This document shows, one piece after another, positions 22,191 to 34,010 of a stretch of DNA of 64,000 bases. The position numbers were made by a program, and so were the translations under genes. Below the pieces are notes generated by a model, which saw only the letters and a list, made by a program, of their open reading frames with translations, was not told the DNA's origin and did not search any database. The stretch is from positions 47,186,515-47,250,514 of the forward strand of contig NC_079514.1 in the NCBI RefSeq assembly GCF_000801105.2. The letters are read 5' to 3'. Position 1 is the first letter of the stretch, and each line of letters opens with the position of its first letter. The stretch comes from Raphanus sativus (Eukaryota; Streptophyta; Magnoliopsida; Brassicales; Brassicaceae).

Positions 22191-24964
22191 TAAGAAATTA
22201 TATACATAGTCAAAAAATCATAATCATATTACAATACTGTCCATTAGATAACCATTTTTCTAAACGTCAAATACATCTTTGCATTTGATGATGACTTAAA
22301 AGAACCAAATCGAAATCAACGCGACTTAAAATATTTCTCAAACAAATATTATTACACCCCACTAAATAGTCAAAATCGAACCAAGCCAGCATGAATTATT
22401 TTCTATTATATATTGTTTTTAAAAGTTTTTATTTTATTTTATAAATTTTTATTTTCTACATTAAAATTTTATTTATTAACTATATTTATATGAATATATA
22501 GGGTTAGAGTTTGTTTTGAGAATTGGAGCCAAATATATTTATTGATTTCAGTAGTATTATATCTTTAAATTTGGAATATGTTGTGGGTGCAATATCTTAT
22601 CAATTAATATCGATACCTTTTTAGTCGAGAGATAAACAATTATAACAAAATATATTCTGATATTTAAAATTTTTAAATTTTATTATGAAAAATCTTGTGT
22701 GCTTTTTAGCAAAAAAAGAAAAGAAAAAAAAACTTGTGCGCTAATGGATCATGCACTCCTTAATGGGCTCATTCTCATTTTATTATTGTAAAGACACGTG
22801 AGAGAGACCACGTGACATCTTCTTCTTTATGTTAAACCTAATTTTGTCTTGTATTTGTTACAGTTGCCGTTCTGTTTTTTTTACATTATGAAACTTCTCA
22901 AATACAGTATATAGATTTTTAATTGTAAAAAATTGTAAATCTATCATCTTTTCAGAAACTTTAACAATGGATATCCCAACTTTTACCAAATTAGGTGACT
23001 TTCTAACTCAGTTACTCAGGAGATTTGTTTCTAAATAACAGTTTTAGAGGAAAAAATCTGTTGACCTAGAAAACCACCAATCAAATCGTATACGCTTCCG
23101 AACAACGCTTTCTGGTAGTTTTTTGAACAGAGGATGAAAATAGAACGTGACAGTGTTTAAAAAATAGAACGTGGTTGTTTTTTTAATAAATCAGATACAA
23201 TTATATAAAGATACAATAAGTGATTAATTAAATAAAAAAATAAATGATTGGACACAACTTTTATCAAATGGTCACACTGCAAAATTAATAGAATAGATTA
23301 CGAAGTTGTGTATTGCCCTGGTTTCCTTCGTTTATGTTGCCGTCCGTTTGAATATGTAAAATAAGACGGTTTGAATCATGATGGTTTAGTTGTAGGTGAT
23401 GACTTATTTGTTAAACGATTTCCCAAATTTTCTATGACTAATCTGACAAATATTATATCTTATGAATGCCAATTTACAAAAAAAAACAAATATTATATCT
23501 TAATATATAAACTCGAAAACGTTTCAATAATAGCATCTCTAAAAAGATTTTTTTTTGAAGTTTCCAAAACTTCATATTTAAAGTTTTTAAACTAATTTTC
23601 TCCAAAAACAAAACTTCAAACTTAACTTCAAAAAAAATTATATTTTATATTATGGTCCTTATATTTATGATACCTAATTTAAATTTATAAAACTTTATAA
23701 ATAAATAATACATATTTAAAATTTTATATAAATATTAGTTAACAAAATGATACAATAAATATAATTTTACATAAAAATACATAACTAAATATCAAATTAC
23801 AAGTAATATACTACATTGTTCTCTAAATTTATTTTCGTAATACTTTCATATATGATCAATTAGTGCATTTGTTAAGTTTCTTTTCTAATAGTATTGTTAT
23901 CTAAATCTAGTTTTGAAAAAAAATATTCGAAATTTTTTGTTTAGTTTTATTTGTAAAAATTAAAATTATGAAAACAAATTTGAAATATTTATCAGTTATA
24001 AATTTTGAAAGATTAAAAAAGATTAAAGGATAAAATATTTAAATATAATATGTAACGTAAGGACCAAAATGCATTGAAAATATGAAATTCTATATTGAAG
24101 TTCTATTATTCAAGACTTCAAATTTGAAGTTTTGAAATTCTTTCTTAAAGAGCAAAAAATTTCATATTTGAAATTATATAGTATCTTTTAAAGAGGTTCT
24201 AACATGTCTGCAAAAGGAAAACATTGCTCCATCAAAAAAGAGAGAGAGAGAGAGAGAGTAAAACTCTTCAGAGTATTGTACATATATAGCTACCATGTCA
24301 TCTTCCTTGAAGGAGAATACAACATATTGTATTCTCATTGTGAAATTTCATTTCTATTTATGTAGAACTTTATATCTCTGAGAGTATAAATGTTTTATCT
24401 CTATAGAAATAACATGCAAACGTGAATATATCATAGATATATAACTTAATACACGTGAATATATCAAAGATATATAAGTTAATATGCATAGCTATTTAAA
24501 AGCCATAAAACTATATATATATGAATTCTGTTGATTTAATAAAAAGTTCAGAATATAAAAAAATTCATAAATTACGTTTAGCAAAAAAAAAAACTATTTA
24601 AAAGCCATCACCTAAAACGTTTGTTGCTCCGTTTTACTAACTTTATAGCCATCTCAGTAACTACCCAAGAAAAAAAAAAGATTTTGACATGGGTGATTAA
24701 CTTGAGGACAAAACCTAATACGGTAAAGCCACTAGAATTCAAATCCTAACTACTGAAAATTAATGAGATATTTCGGTATCGCCAAAAATAGAAAATTGAT
24801 ATGTAGACTATTAATACATGGCTACTCTTATCCACTTTATGTGTACCCTTGTATGATTCAAATAAACTCTTGATGAAAAATCCCCTATATATTAAAAAAA
24901 TATTGTCATTTAATACTTTTATACTATATTAGACACGTGACAGTTTCACGTCGATTTCGATTTG
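22191..24964. other. AT-rich intergenic DNA with minor repeats
   Basis: No gene is recognised. 23235-23315 resembles 866-940 (dispersed repeat with ATTGGACA, AATTAATAGAATAGAT). 23530-24200 has inverted termini of the TAGCATCTCTAAAAAG / CTTTTAAAGAGGTTCTA kind and may be a MITE. A (GA)n run lies at 24239-24259. Confidence 0.4.
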
Positions 24965-24979
24965 AGTATGCTGACATTT
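24965..24979. repeat. SINE target-site duplication, left copy
   Basis: AGTATGCTGACATTT, repeated exactly at 25291-25305 on the other side of the SINE. Confidence 0.85.
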
Positions 24980-25290
24980 TTTTTGTCGGGTTTATTATGC
25001 TATTAGAAACAATGAGAAACATTACATAGACGATATTACAGCTGACCATTCTACCTACCTTATAAGAATTCATGTCTGACTGCATCATCCTGAGCTGCCC
25101 TATGAGATCCATTCCTAACGGTATTCCTTGCGCCATGCTGAAGATCCCTTATAAGACTTGTCTCCAATATTCTGCATAATTCGCCTTCTCCGAGAATTGA
25201 AACCCAGACCTCCTGGTGTAGAAATTGTATCGCCTGGGATTCGAACACCAGATTTGGGTGTAGAAGCTTTTAAACCTTGACCACCAAACC
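24980..25290 (-). mobile_element. tRNA-derived SINE
   Basis: Read on the minus strand, the element begins GGTTTGGTGGTCAAGG (a box-A-like tRNA start). About 35 bases later comes TGTTCGAATCCC, a good pol III box B. It ends in a short A-run about 310 bp further on. A perfect 15-bp direct repeat flanks it. Internal pol III promoter, A-tail and long target duplication together define a SINE. It encodes no protein; open frames across it are chance. The family name is not recognised. Confidence 0.85.
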
Positions 25291-25305
25291 AGTATGCTGA
25301 CATTT

Positions 25306-27144
25306 CTACCTTACAATAATTTGACAATTAATGCATTTACATTCTAATTTTTTGTTTATTTTTCAAATAAAAAAACTACTAAACAGTAAAATATCTTTTA
25401 TATATTATTTGATAAACATTACAATTTATGACATGTGTTATTATTGAAATAACTTTTAGAAATCTTAGAAATTTGTTGATATATCTAAACATATAATATG
25501 CTTCTCATTAAATAGTCATAAAATTAATTGTAATCAACACAAAATATTCTGTCTCATTTTCTTAAATAAAAATTACGAAATTATCTAAAGTGATTAAAAT
25601 ATATAAGAATAATTAAAAATTTTGAATAATAAAATTTTGATAATAATTTGTGTATTCTCTATCATTGTTCTTTAATTTTATATTACTAAAATAAATCAAA
25701 CAACCATATTAACCATATGATAAAGACTTAGATTTTCTTGTATATTTTATATTTTAAAATGACTATAAATTATTAAAATTGTTAAAAATATCACATTTAA
25801 CATTTTGTGATCAATGGTTTAAAAACTTTTTTATTACAAGATGAAAATTATGATAAAACCATATGAGTATAAATTTTCATTAATATATACATAATATATA
25901 TATATATATACTTAATATTGTTCAAAATTAAACTATACACCATATAAAAATATATAAATATTTTAATTTCAAAATTTTAGAAACATATATCATATTTGAA
26001 TTGATAAAATTTAAGTATTTTTACTATTTTAATTTAATAAAATCATTCAAATATTTTTCACATTTTTTTGTTATTATTGAAAAAAAAACATTTTTCTAAA
26101 AAAATAAATTATTTAACAAATATTATATAAAATATCTCGTATGGCACAAATTATCACCTAATCTTTAATTTATGATTTATAGAACAATATTAAGGTTAAG
26201 AGAGACCATATAATTTGCCATTTTGTCTTTCTTGCTTGAAACCGAAGTCTTATCATACAATCGTCGTAGAACAAATCCATTGATCAATTTTTTTTAGTAT
26301 TGTTCTTTTTGTTATAAATATGAACGATGGTGATATCTAGCTACTATTTAGGTTAATTGCAGCTAATAGGTTGCCGAAAGCCAAAATTTAACATTTTCTG
26401 AAGATATAGCTCTATATACACAAATAAATATAGCTAATGTAAACCTATTGAACACGGAAATTAATTTAAAAGGTCTTCAAATTAAGCTACTATGGCTCAA
26501 AGAAGTAGTGGGTTGGTACTTGGTAAGATGGGTTCATTCAAACACTTGCATGTGTGTACACGCACTTTCCCGCTACTGCAGTAGGCGATGACTCCGATAT
26601 GAATTCAACGAATACAATCATAGGTTATGATGATTTTATATTTTAAATATATATATTTGACTGGACGGGACCTTTTTTTTTTTGAAAAGATACCTATTTT
26701 CTTACATGAAATGTTTTGTTATATTTTTTTTTAACTAAATGTTTTGTTATTGTTTTATATAATAAACGAATTCTAGCTAAGATAGTATTAATTATCAACT
26801 GTAAATACAAATATAGAGACGTACAAGCACAAACTGACAAATTGTTGATTTCTATTGTGCTCACGTCGGAAGTTAAAAACACCAACACTTTCATTTTATC
26901 CGAGAAAAGCCATTTTTTTTTGTAACTTAGAAAAGCCATTTTTCAATAATGGGTTTTTGTCATTGATCAATACAATAGTAATTTACACGAAAATATTTGG
27001 AAACTTTCGGATATAATATAGATCTGAGTCAATTAATATATCGTTAATTGGCTTTGAACTGGAAATCCATATACTTATCACACAATTTTAAGTTTCTTAA
27101 CAAAGATGACCTATTTACCATTATTTATAGCGTCTTCCGAAATA
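25306..27144. other. AT-rich intergenic DNA
   Basis: Right SINE duplication at 25291-25305, then non-coding AT-rich DNA with a (TA)n run near 25894-25912. No gene is recognised. Confidence 0.4.
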
Positions 27145-27401
27145 CTCCCTCTGTTTTTAAAAGATTCATGTTTTAGAAAAAAAATTTGTTTCAAAAAGAT
27201 ACATTTTCTACATTTTCAAGACATTAATTAATGAAAAATTGTATATTTCCAAAAATATAATTGTATTTATTAAAATCTTATTGGTTCAAAATTTTGGGGA
27301 ATTGTTAATTAATAAAAACAATGCATTGGTAACTAAAATTTTATGTTTTTCTTAATAAGTGTGAAAAATCTAAAACATGGATCTTATAAAAACAGAGGGA
27401 G
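27145..27401. mobile_element. Stowaway-type MITE
   Basis: The 257-bp element has terminal inverted repeats CTCCCTCTGTTTTTA and AAAAACAGAGGGAG and is flanked on both sides by TA. TIRs of the form CTCCCTCYGT with TA target duplication are diagnostic of Stowaway (Tc1/mariner-derived) MITEs. Inner arms also pair (AAGATTCATGTTTTAGA against CTAAAACATGGATCTT). No gene. Confidence 0.9.
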
Positions 27402-30019
27402 TAATATATAGTCTTGATGGTTGATAATATAAATACAATGCAACAGGATTCTACTGAAAACGCGGTTCCCTGCGGCAAAATAGGAGTCATCAGAGTTGAC
27501 AAATCAAACTCGAAACTTGTAAACATTGACGTAGAAGATGTAGTGGTAGGTGATCCCTTGTGTGGGGGCCCCGGTAAAAGGACCACCGAGGCAACAACCA
27601 TATTGGCGAAGATCCAGCAAACACCACTCGTCTCACCAACCCCCTTCACCTTGGTCCTACATTTATTTCAGATATACAGTCATAAAGTCGCTTTGTTGCC
27701 CAAATCAGCCACATAAACTCATCTCTCTCTTTTTTTTATCATCCACAAATTCATGCCTCAGACAAAATATATGACGTGTTTAAATAAACATAACACATAG
27801 TATATTAAAACAAATCACCAGTTCTCGATTGTATTATGAGTTTATCAAATCTTGTTTTTGTAAAAATATATTTGTGTCAGCATCTACTTAATCCATGGTG
27901 TGATATGTAATGGTATTACTAGATTTTGATCCGCGCTTTTCAGCGCGGGTTTGTTTTCAAAATTAAATAAATTGATTTTAAATAATTTTTATATAATTGT
28001 AGTGTATAGCCTTTAATACATTTATCTGGAACCTCGAACCGAATTATACCAAGCTGAAAAAAGAAACTAAAATTGAACTAGGTTTTATAAACAACCGAGC
28101 ATATCATATATAATTGAAACCAAAAATTTGAAACTGAGAACCAAATGGATATCTGAATTTTAAAATACAAATTATCTACCTACAAATATTAATCATATTT
28201 ATTTATTTTAACTGCATTTAATTTCTAAATAATAAAATTTTAAAAATACTATTTATAAACCGAATCATTCAAAAACCAAATTACCTGAATTTAATTTATT
28301 TAAAATGTCAAAATATCTGAATTATCCTATATTTTATCCGACGAACCAAAATTACACAATGTTTAAACTAAAAATCCAAATTATTTGATATTTTTATCTA
28401 TTAATCCGTAATTACCCAAAATCAGAATCAGACCATAGTTGACTTAGATCCAAGTCTTTTTAAAAAAAAATTAGCTGATTCTCAACTTTGTAACTAAACC
28501 GAATAAAAAATAACCCAACTGAAACTAAATTAAATTTTGTAAATACATGAACAGTTCTTAAATTTCTTAAACCAAAATATTCAAACCAAAATAGAATGTT
28601 GAAGATTAATAGTGCATTTACATTTAAATGGTACAAAGAAAATATTCTAGTTTTGCTTATTAATTTAACTCCTTTTGGTGGGTAAATATGTGGTTTATAG
28701 ACTAATTATTAATTAAGATATAAACAGTATTTTTATATTCGATTCGGACTTGCGGTCGTAGCGATAGACCCAATGACCATATATAATTAAGATTGATTTA
28801 TGTTTTCCATATAGTATTCGAGCAGAGGTTCTACCAAATGATGCGTTTCTACAAAATTCAGATTTAGAGATAACCTATTAATTCAAAATCTACTAAAATC
28901 TAAAAACTGGCCATTAACCTTTGAAACAACACCGGTTGACCCAGTAAAAACCTAGAAAAATATGGAGTATCATACATGCCTCGATATATAAACCGTTTAT
29001 TGGTTTAAATATGGAATATTGTACATACATCAGTAAATATTAATTATATAGTTATTTTGTATAAAATGTGTACCTAATAATTCCCCCTTGGGGCATCAAT
29101 TAGTAATAATGTCATTTACACTGGTTAACGGTTAACCGTGGATGAGCTTATGTTTAGTATTATCCTACAGGTACCCAATTCATAATTACGCCAATCCGTA
29201 TAGAAACCAAGATCCACTTATTTGGTAAATCAGCCGAAATACTTGGTTATTAAATAAGATACATTTTTTTTTGAAAAAGAGTTTATGATAGATATTGAGT
29301 GAGTTATTGTTAAAGAAATATATGACAACATATTGTTAATCTAAGGTAAGACTAAAGTATTAGTAGTTTAATGAAATAGTGTAACAAACTTGTATAAGTA
29401 GACTTTTTAAAAAAAATAATTTTCTTTTAATAATGTATATTTAAAATTTAAAGTACAAAAAAAAAATAATTACAAAAATTATTTGATATGTTTTTAACTA
29501 TGATGGGTTGAGTAAATATAAACACAAATTTAGATTTGAGGTATTAGTAGTCAGAGAAATAAATAATTTAGGCAGATATTAATTCACTGGATTAGATAAT
29601 GTATAATGTACAATAAACCCATTATGTGTTGCTTATAATACTCTGGTATTAATTACATAATACTCTGGTATTAAATTGACAGAGTGTCGCACATGAATCA
29701 AAATCCATCGACCCATCGTATAACAAATTGAGATAGTGGGTCCCGCACGTTTCATATAATTCAGTTGAAGCGCATTTTTTCTTCTCAAATTGAAATTCAT
29801 TCATATGTCAAATATCATATGTCAAATATCAATACCATATACAAACTGGCGGCAAAACGAAATAGCTCCAGAAACAAGAGACCATAAGAAGCGGCAATAG
29901 AGAGCTTTTCAATAAGCACTTGATACAAAGTCTGGTTCAAGCAAACTCACCTGTAGATACCAGGTCTATAGAGAGCTTTTCAATAGCGGGCATCCATAAA
30001 AGGTGGTTCTAGTGGCTAA
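27402..30019. other. intergenic DNA
   Basis: A less AT-rich ORF at 27414-27716 (100 residues) resembles nothing I know and is not called. Apart from the Helitron end at 27919, the rest is AT-rich and non-coding. Confidence 0.35.
27919..27951 (-). mobile_element. Helitron 3' terminus (minus strand)
   Basis: On the minus strand a strong hairpin CCGCGCTGAAAAGCGCGG is followed by ATCAAAAT and CTAG, then T. The element should extend to the right on the plus strand, but no convincing 5' end was found. Confidence 0.6.
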
Positions 30020-30271
30020 GAGCATCTCCAATGTAAAACTCCATTTTTTTCTCTAAAATGGAGTAAAAGTGAATATGGAATAAAATTGCTCCAACCCTAC
30101 TCCATTTTTCACTCTATAATAGAATCATGAACAAACAAAAAATAGATTATTCCATTTATGGAGTAAACTTTAAAATAGAATGAGATATGAAGTTGGATTG
30201 GAGCATATGTTACTCCATATTCACTTTTACTCTATTTTTGAGTAAAAAATGGAGTTGGGTTAGAGATGCCC
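30020..30271. mobile_element. Tourist-type (PIF/Harbinger) MITE at SNAP43 stop
   Basis: 252 bp bounded by TAA on both sides (30017-30019, 30272-30274), the 3-bp TWA target of PIF/Harbinger elements. The ends are GAGCATCTC and GAGATGCCC (inverted), with longer inner homology ACTCCATTTTTT. No gene. It ends four bases from the SNAP43 stop codon. Confidence 0.9.
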
Positions 30272-30275
30272 TAAG

Positions 30276-31867
30276 TCAGCTCTCACAAAGTAGGCGATCA
30301 AGCTCATCAAACCCATCATCTTCACCGTTTTCAACATCTTTCAGAAGTTTCTGTGTCGTATGAAGACCATCAAGCTTGGTTTTCTCATAAAATGAAACTT
30401 TTTGCGAATCCCATTCCTCTTTCAGTTTCTCCACTCTCTCTGACATCAGTTCTTTCTCTTCAGCTATGTGCTTTATGCCCTCAATCTCCACTATTTCTCC
30501 TGCACCTTAAAAATTACCAAAAAATAAGAGATATGAGGAGATACCATAAATTTCGCATAAAACAGTTCATATGAAGTAACATACTTTTCACTGTACGCTT
30601 CTTGGCCTCTGCATATTCCATAGACATTTTACGCAGGGAACTCAGATCAACTTCATTACCCTGATAAGCACAAAAGCAGCAACAACGGATCAAATATTCT
30701 TTTGTCCTCTAATCCCAAGGAAAGAGCAATAGAGATCTGAAAATAAGATTAGATATCTCGTACTCTCACCATATCCAAATGAATAAACTTCTCAATCTCG
30801 GTTTCAGACGCTAATCTGTTCAAGTCAAGATGAGAATAATATCACTAACAAGGTCATTTACCAAACTACGATTTATTAAGGGACAAAGTGACGTACTTTC
30901 TATAAGCACACCGCACAAGTGCATTCTGTAGCTCTGTTGATTGGTGAAGCTTCTCAGTTGTAGACGCTTCATCAAAGTCTACAGCTCCAAATATAAACAT
31001 GTTTCTGTCAAGCATTTGTTTCGCCACAGCATTAGCCATCTCTACACCTCTGTCCTTTGCCTCAACTATAAGATCCCTAAGTTTCTCAAGCTCCTCTGCA
31101 ATATGAGAAGCCGTACAACAAGTTCATTACGAATTATAACGGTGAAGGTTGGATTTCAACAAATGGTAAACACTTACGAAGTGAGATATAGATCCGGAAC
31201 TTGGGTTTAAAAGGCTGGATCTCATGAAGGCAATAAAGACAGTAAAGACCTCCAAGTCTCCGTGAAAAAGAATCAATACTAACCATGTGACCTGTAGAGA
31301 TAAGGCTGGCTTGTGAGTTTAGCTAAAGAGAACAATCACAATGTGGATGTTCCAAAAGTAGTCCATGAGTTAGACATAAACGTACCAATGGTATGAGCAT
31401 ATAGTGACTGAATGAAAAAGGCTAAGTTGGTGTTAGGAAAGGCTTCATATATATAAGAAAACTTTCTTGATAGCCACACCCTCTTCATATCAGCAAACGT
31501 TGTCGAACTACCCTGGAAAGTAAAACCAGAGACTCAACAAGTTGAGAGGCCTGAAAACAATTCGAAATAACTAAAAATAAGATGGAGAAAAAAATAAATA
31601 AAATGTACCTCCACAAACTCGTCTATGAGCTCATCGATATCTCTCTTGAACAAAGAAAGATTCGTCCCTGACATGCACAAAAAGGTATGAGAATTGAAGA
31701 AACAAAAAAGTTTTTTAAGTACCAAGAGAAAGGAACCAAAGACTTTCATAGTTCTCGTAGCACCCACACAAGAGACAATGCTCAAATTCACCTGCAGGAT
31801 GTGGCTTCCTCTTCATTTGCGCCTTTTCACTAACAGGAACAACCTTACAGTGTTTTCTCCGGTTCAT
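30276..31867 (-). CDS. snRNA-activating complex subunit SNAP43-like
   Basis: Predicted subunit of SNAPc, which binds the proximal element of snRNA promoters for RNA polymerases II and III; nuclear. I assembled eight exons with GT-AG introns: 31867-31792, 31667-31609, 31512-31386, 31291-31178, 31095-30897, 30815-30770, 30660-30585 and 30505-30276. They join in frame into 308 residues. The SNAPC1 core is visible as MKRVWLSRKFSYIYEA, FFIQSLYAHTI and RRLGGLYCLYCLHEIQPF, then a charged helical region and a Lys/Glu-rich coiled-coil-like tail. The start ATG gives MNRRKHCKV. From memory Arabidopsis At3g53270 is SNAP43, next to PAL2, matching this position. No stop or frameshift is seen. Odd point: a MITE begins four bases after the stop codon. 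Confidence 0.88.
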
Positions 31868-34010
31868 TATGGTTTCTCTTTCCTATTTGGTAAAATATGT
31901 AACAGTTAATTTAGAGCTCATTCAACATAAAAGATAAAGACTTTCCTTAGAACATAAAAAACGATAACGCTAGCCTACACACAATCAGAGTCTGATTCTA
32001 CACAAAGCATTAGTTTTTAAGTCTGATGTATAAAGAGTATCCATAGTATAAAGGACCGATCTTACAATTTGTATACCTTTCCTTGATGAGGCAGACAAAT
32101 TAAACTTAACAAAAGTCGTCATTATTCATAAATTCAAGCAACATCCACTGACAGGGAGATATAGTCAAATGAAAAGCTTTTGAATTTAGAATTAATTTCT
32201 CTTTGACAGTGCACAACAAATAGTTTCGTTAAAATTGCATACTCGAAATTTCTCAAAACCCAGAGCAACGAATCACATAAGCTGAAGCCTGAATCGCTCG
32301 CTAGACAAGAAGATGATCTATACCTGGGTAGGTGGTTTCCAAAAGACGGCCAATCCAAATAAGAAAGATAGGTGAAATGTTAAAATCGAAACTGTGGCCC
32401 AAGTCTAAGCTGAAGCCCATCAGTAAAGAAAAAGCCTGCTGCAACATATCCACAGCAACAGTCAACACCTAAACAAGAAGACAAAATAGGCAGAGGAAGT
32501 AATGGGAAAACTGCTGAAGCTGGGACGGATTGCATATACGAGGTATTTTAGGGTATCCGGATCCGGATCTGGATCCATCGGATCTGTGTTATTAGTATAT
32601 GGATCCGGATATGTGCTTTCTGGGCATCCAGATTTCAGATATCCATTCTAATATCGTATAATCCACGAATATATAAACTTACGTTAAGAAAATTTTGTTG
32701 TTGGATTTCGATGATAAAGTGGTAAACGAATGAAAAGAGTCGATTTATTTAAAAAGAAAAAAGATAAATATTTCCCACAACAATTGCTGCATGTGTGCGA
32801 AAATCTCGCGGAGATCAAAGAAAGCGAGTTACAGAATTTCCTTCCCAAGATCCTATCTCTCGTTTAAAATAAATATCTTGAACAAACAGATGAAATGCAT
32901 GTTGTTTAAACAACTACACAGTGTTTTGCCACAAACATCTGGTTCAGAAATAGGCCAAAAAAACAAAAGTAATTTGCTCCAAAAGAGTTTTATTGGGATA
33001 TGGTCCTTCTCCAAGACCCAAACTCAAGCCCAAGTCAGACGGACGCTGGCGTGTGTGGAGAGCCACTCTATCCCTATGAGCCATTTGAGTAATGATAATA
33101 CATGATCATATTATCATATATATATTACTCAGACTTGGGACAAGTTTTTCTTAACTTCATTTAATCGATTAAAGCCTCTAATAGACCATTTATTTTCACT
33201 TAATTACATTTTTTTTCTAGAAGCCTTAGGCTTTAAATAATTGATCCAATAGGTCTCTGAGTCGTCTTCCTATATCGAGTATCGACAAATCGAGAAAACT
33301 TCTTTACATTCGCCTATGAAGTAGATCTTTGACACCACTACTACAGTTGAAGAATCATACTTATGAGGAGGGAAGGGAGTTGGATTTCGAACTAATCGAG
33401 GATACTCGTCATTCAGACGGAGGTTAAACCAGTGGAAAGATGAGTTGTCGTCGCCTCGGTAAGATAGATAGATGGAGGAGATCTTGTGGAGGGAGGTGGA
33501 TTTTGAGCTCAGGCGAGCGAACGAGGAATTTTAAGTATTTTGAGATCCATGAAATCTTTAGGTGGTAGATAGGATCTAGACCTGAACCGAGACTCGCGGA
33601 TCTAATAAAATATTCAATAGGTACTTTTCCATAGACTTAAACCATACTTATATTTGTGGGTTAATTTCAGTTGAGTTTTTTGGATCTCAATAAATTTTCA
33701 TACCTAATAATGTGTTACATAAGAATGTAGATACAAAATTTTAGATAAATTAATTCATAAATTATATGTTTTAAATGAATCCTCTACTTCGATATAATAC
33801 ATATTTTGTAACATAATATTGTACAATCCCAAAATACTAATTCATATCAATTTTTTATAATCCAAAAAACCAGCGTATAATCGATCTGCTTGAATGGTTT
33901 AGTGGCTTTATAAACAAACAAATTCTGTGTACTAAACTCACATAAAATGAATTGAATGTTACAACACAAATCAAATTCTAATCGAATAAACAAACACAAC
34001 ATCTCTCGAT
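31868..34010. other. intergenic DNA between SNAP43 and the lectin kinase
   Basis: Nearest SNAP43 is its 5' flank. 32535-32645 has repeated GGATCC/ATCCGGAT words, a low-complexity dispersed repeat. 33300-33560 is GC-richer but has no frame I can assign. Confidence 0.35.

Noticed and set aside
24965..25305. Considered a genuine tRNA gene because of the box-B sequence
   Set aside because: No cloverleaf can be drawn, and the A-tail with target duplication shows a SINE instead.
25060..25327. Three overlapping minus-strand ORFs
   Set aside because: They are chance translations of the tRNA-derived SINE.
27414..27716. 100-residue plus-strand ORF of more balanced base composition, next to the Stowaway MITE
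   Set aside because: No family motif is recognised, frames on both strands are open, and no splice or promoter context supports it.
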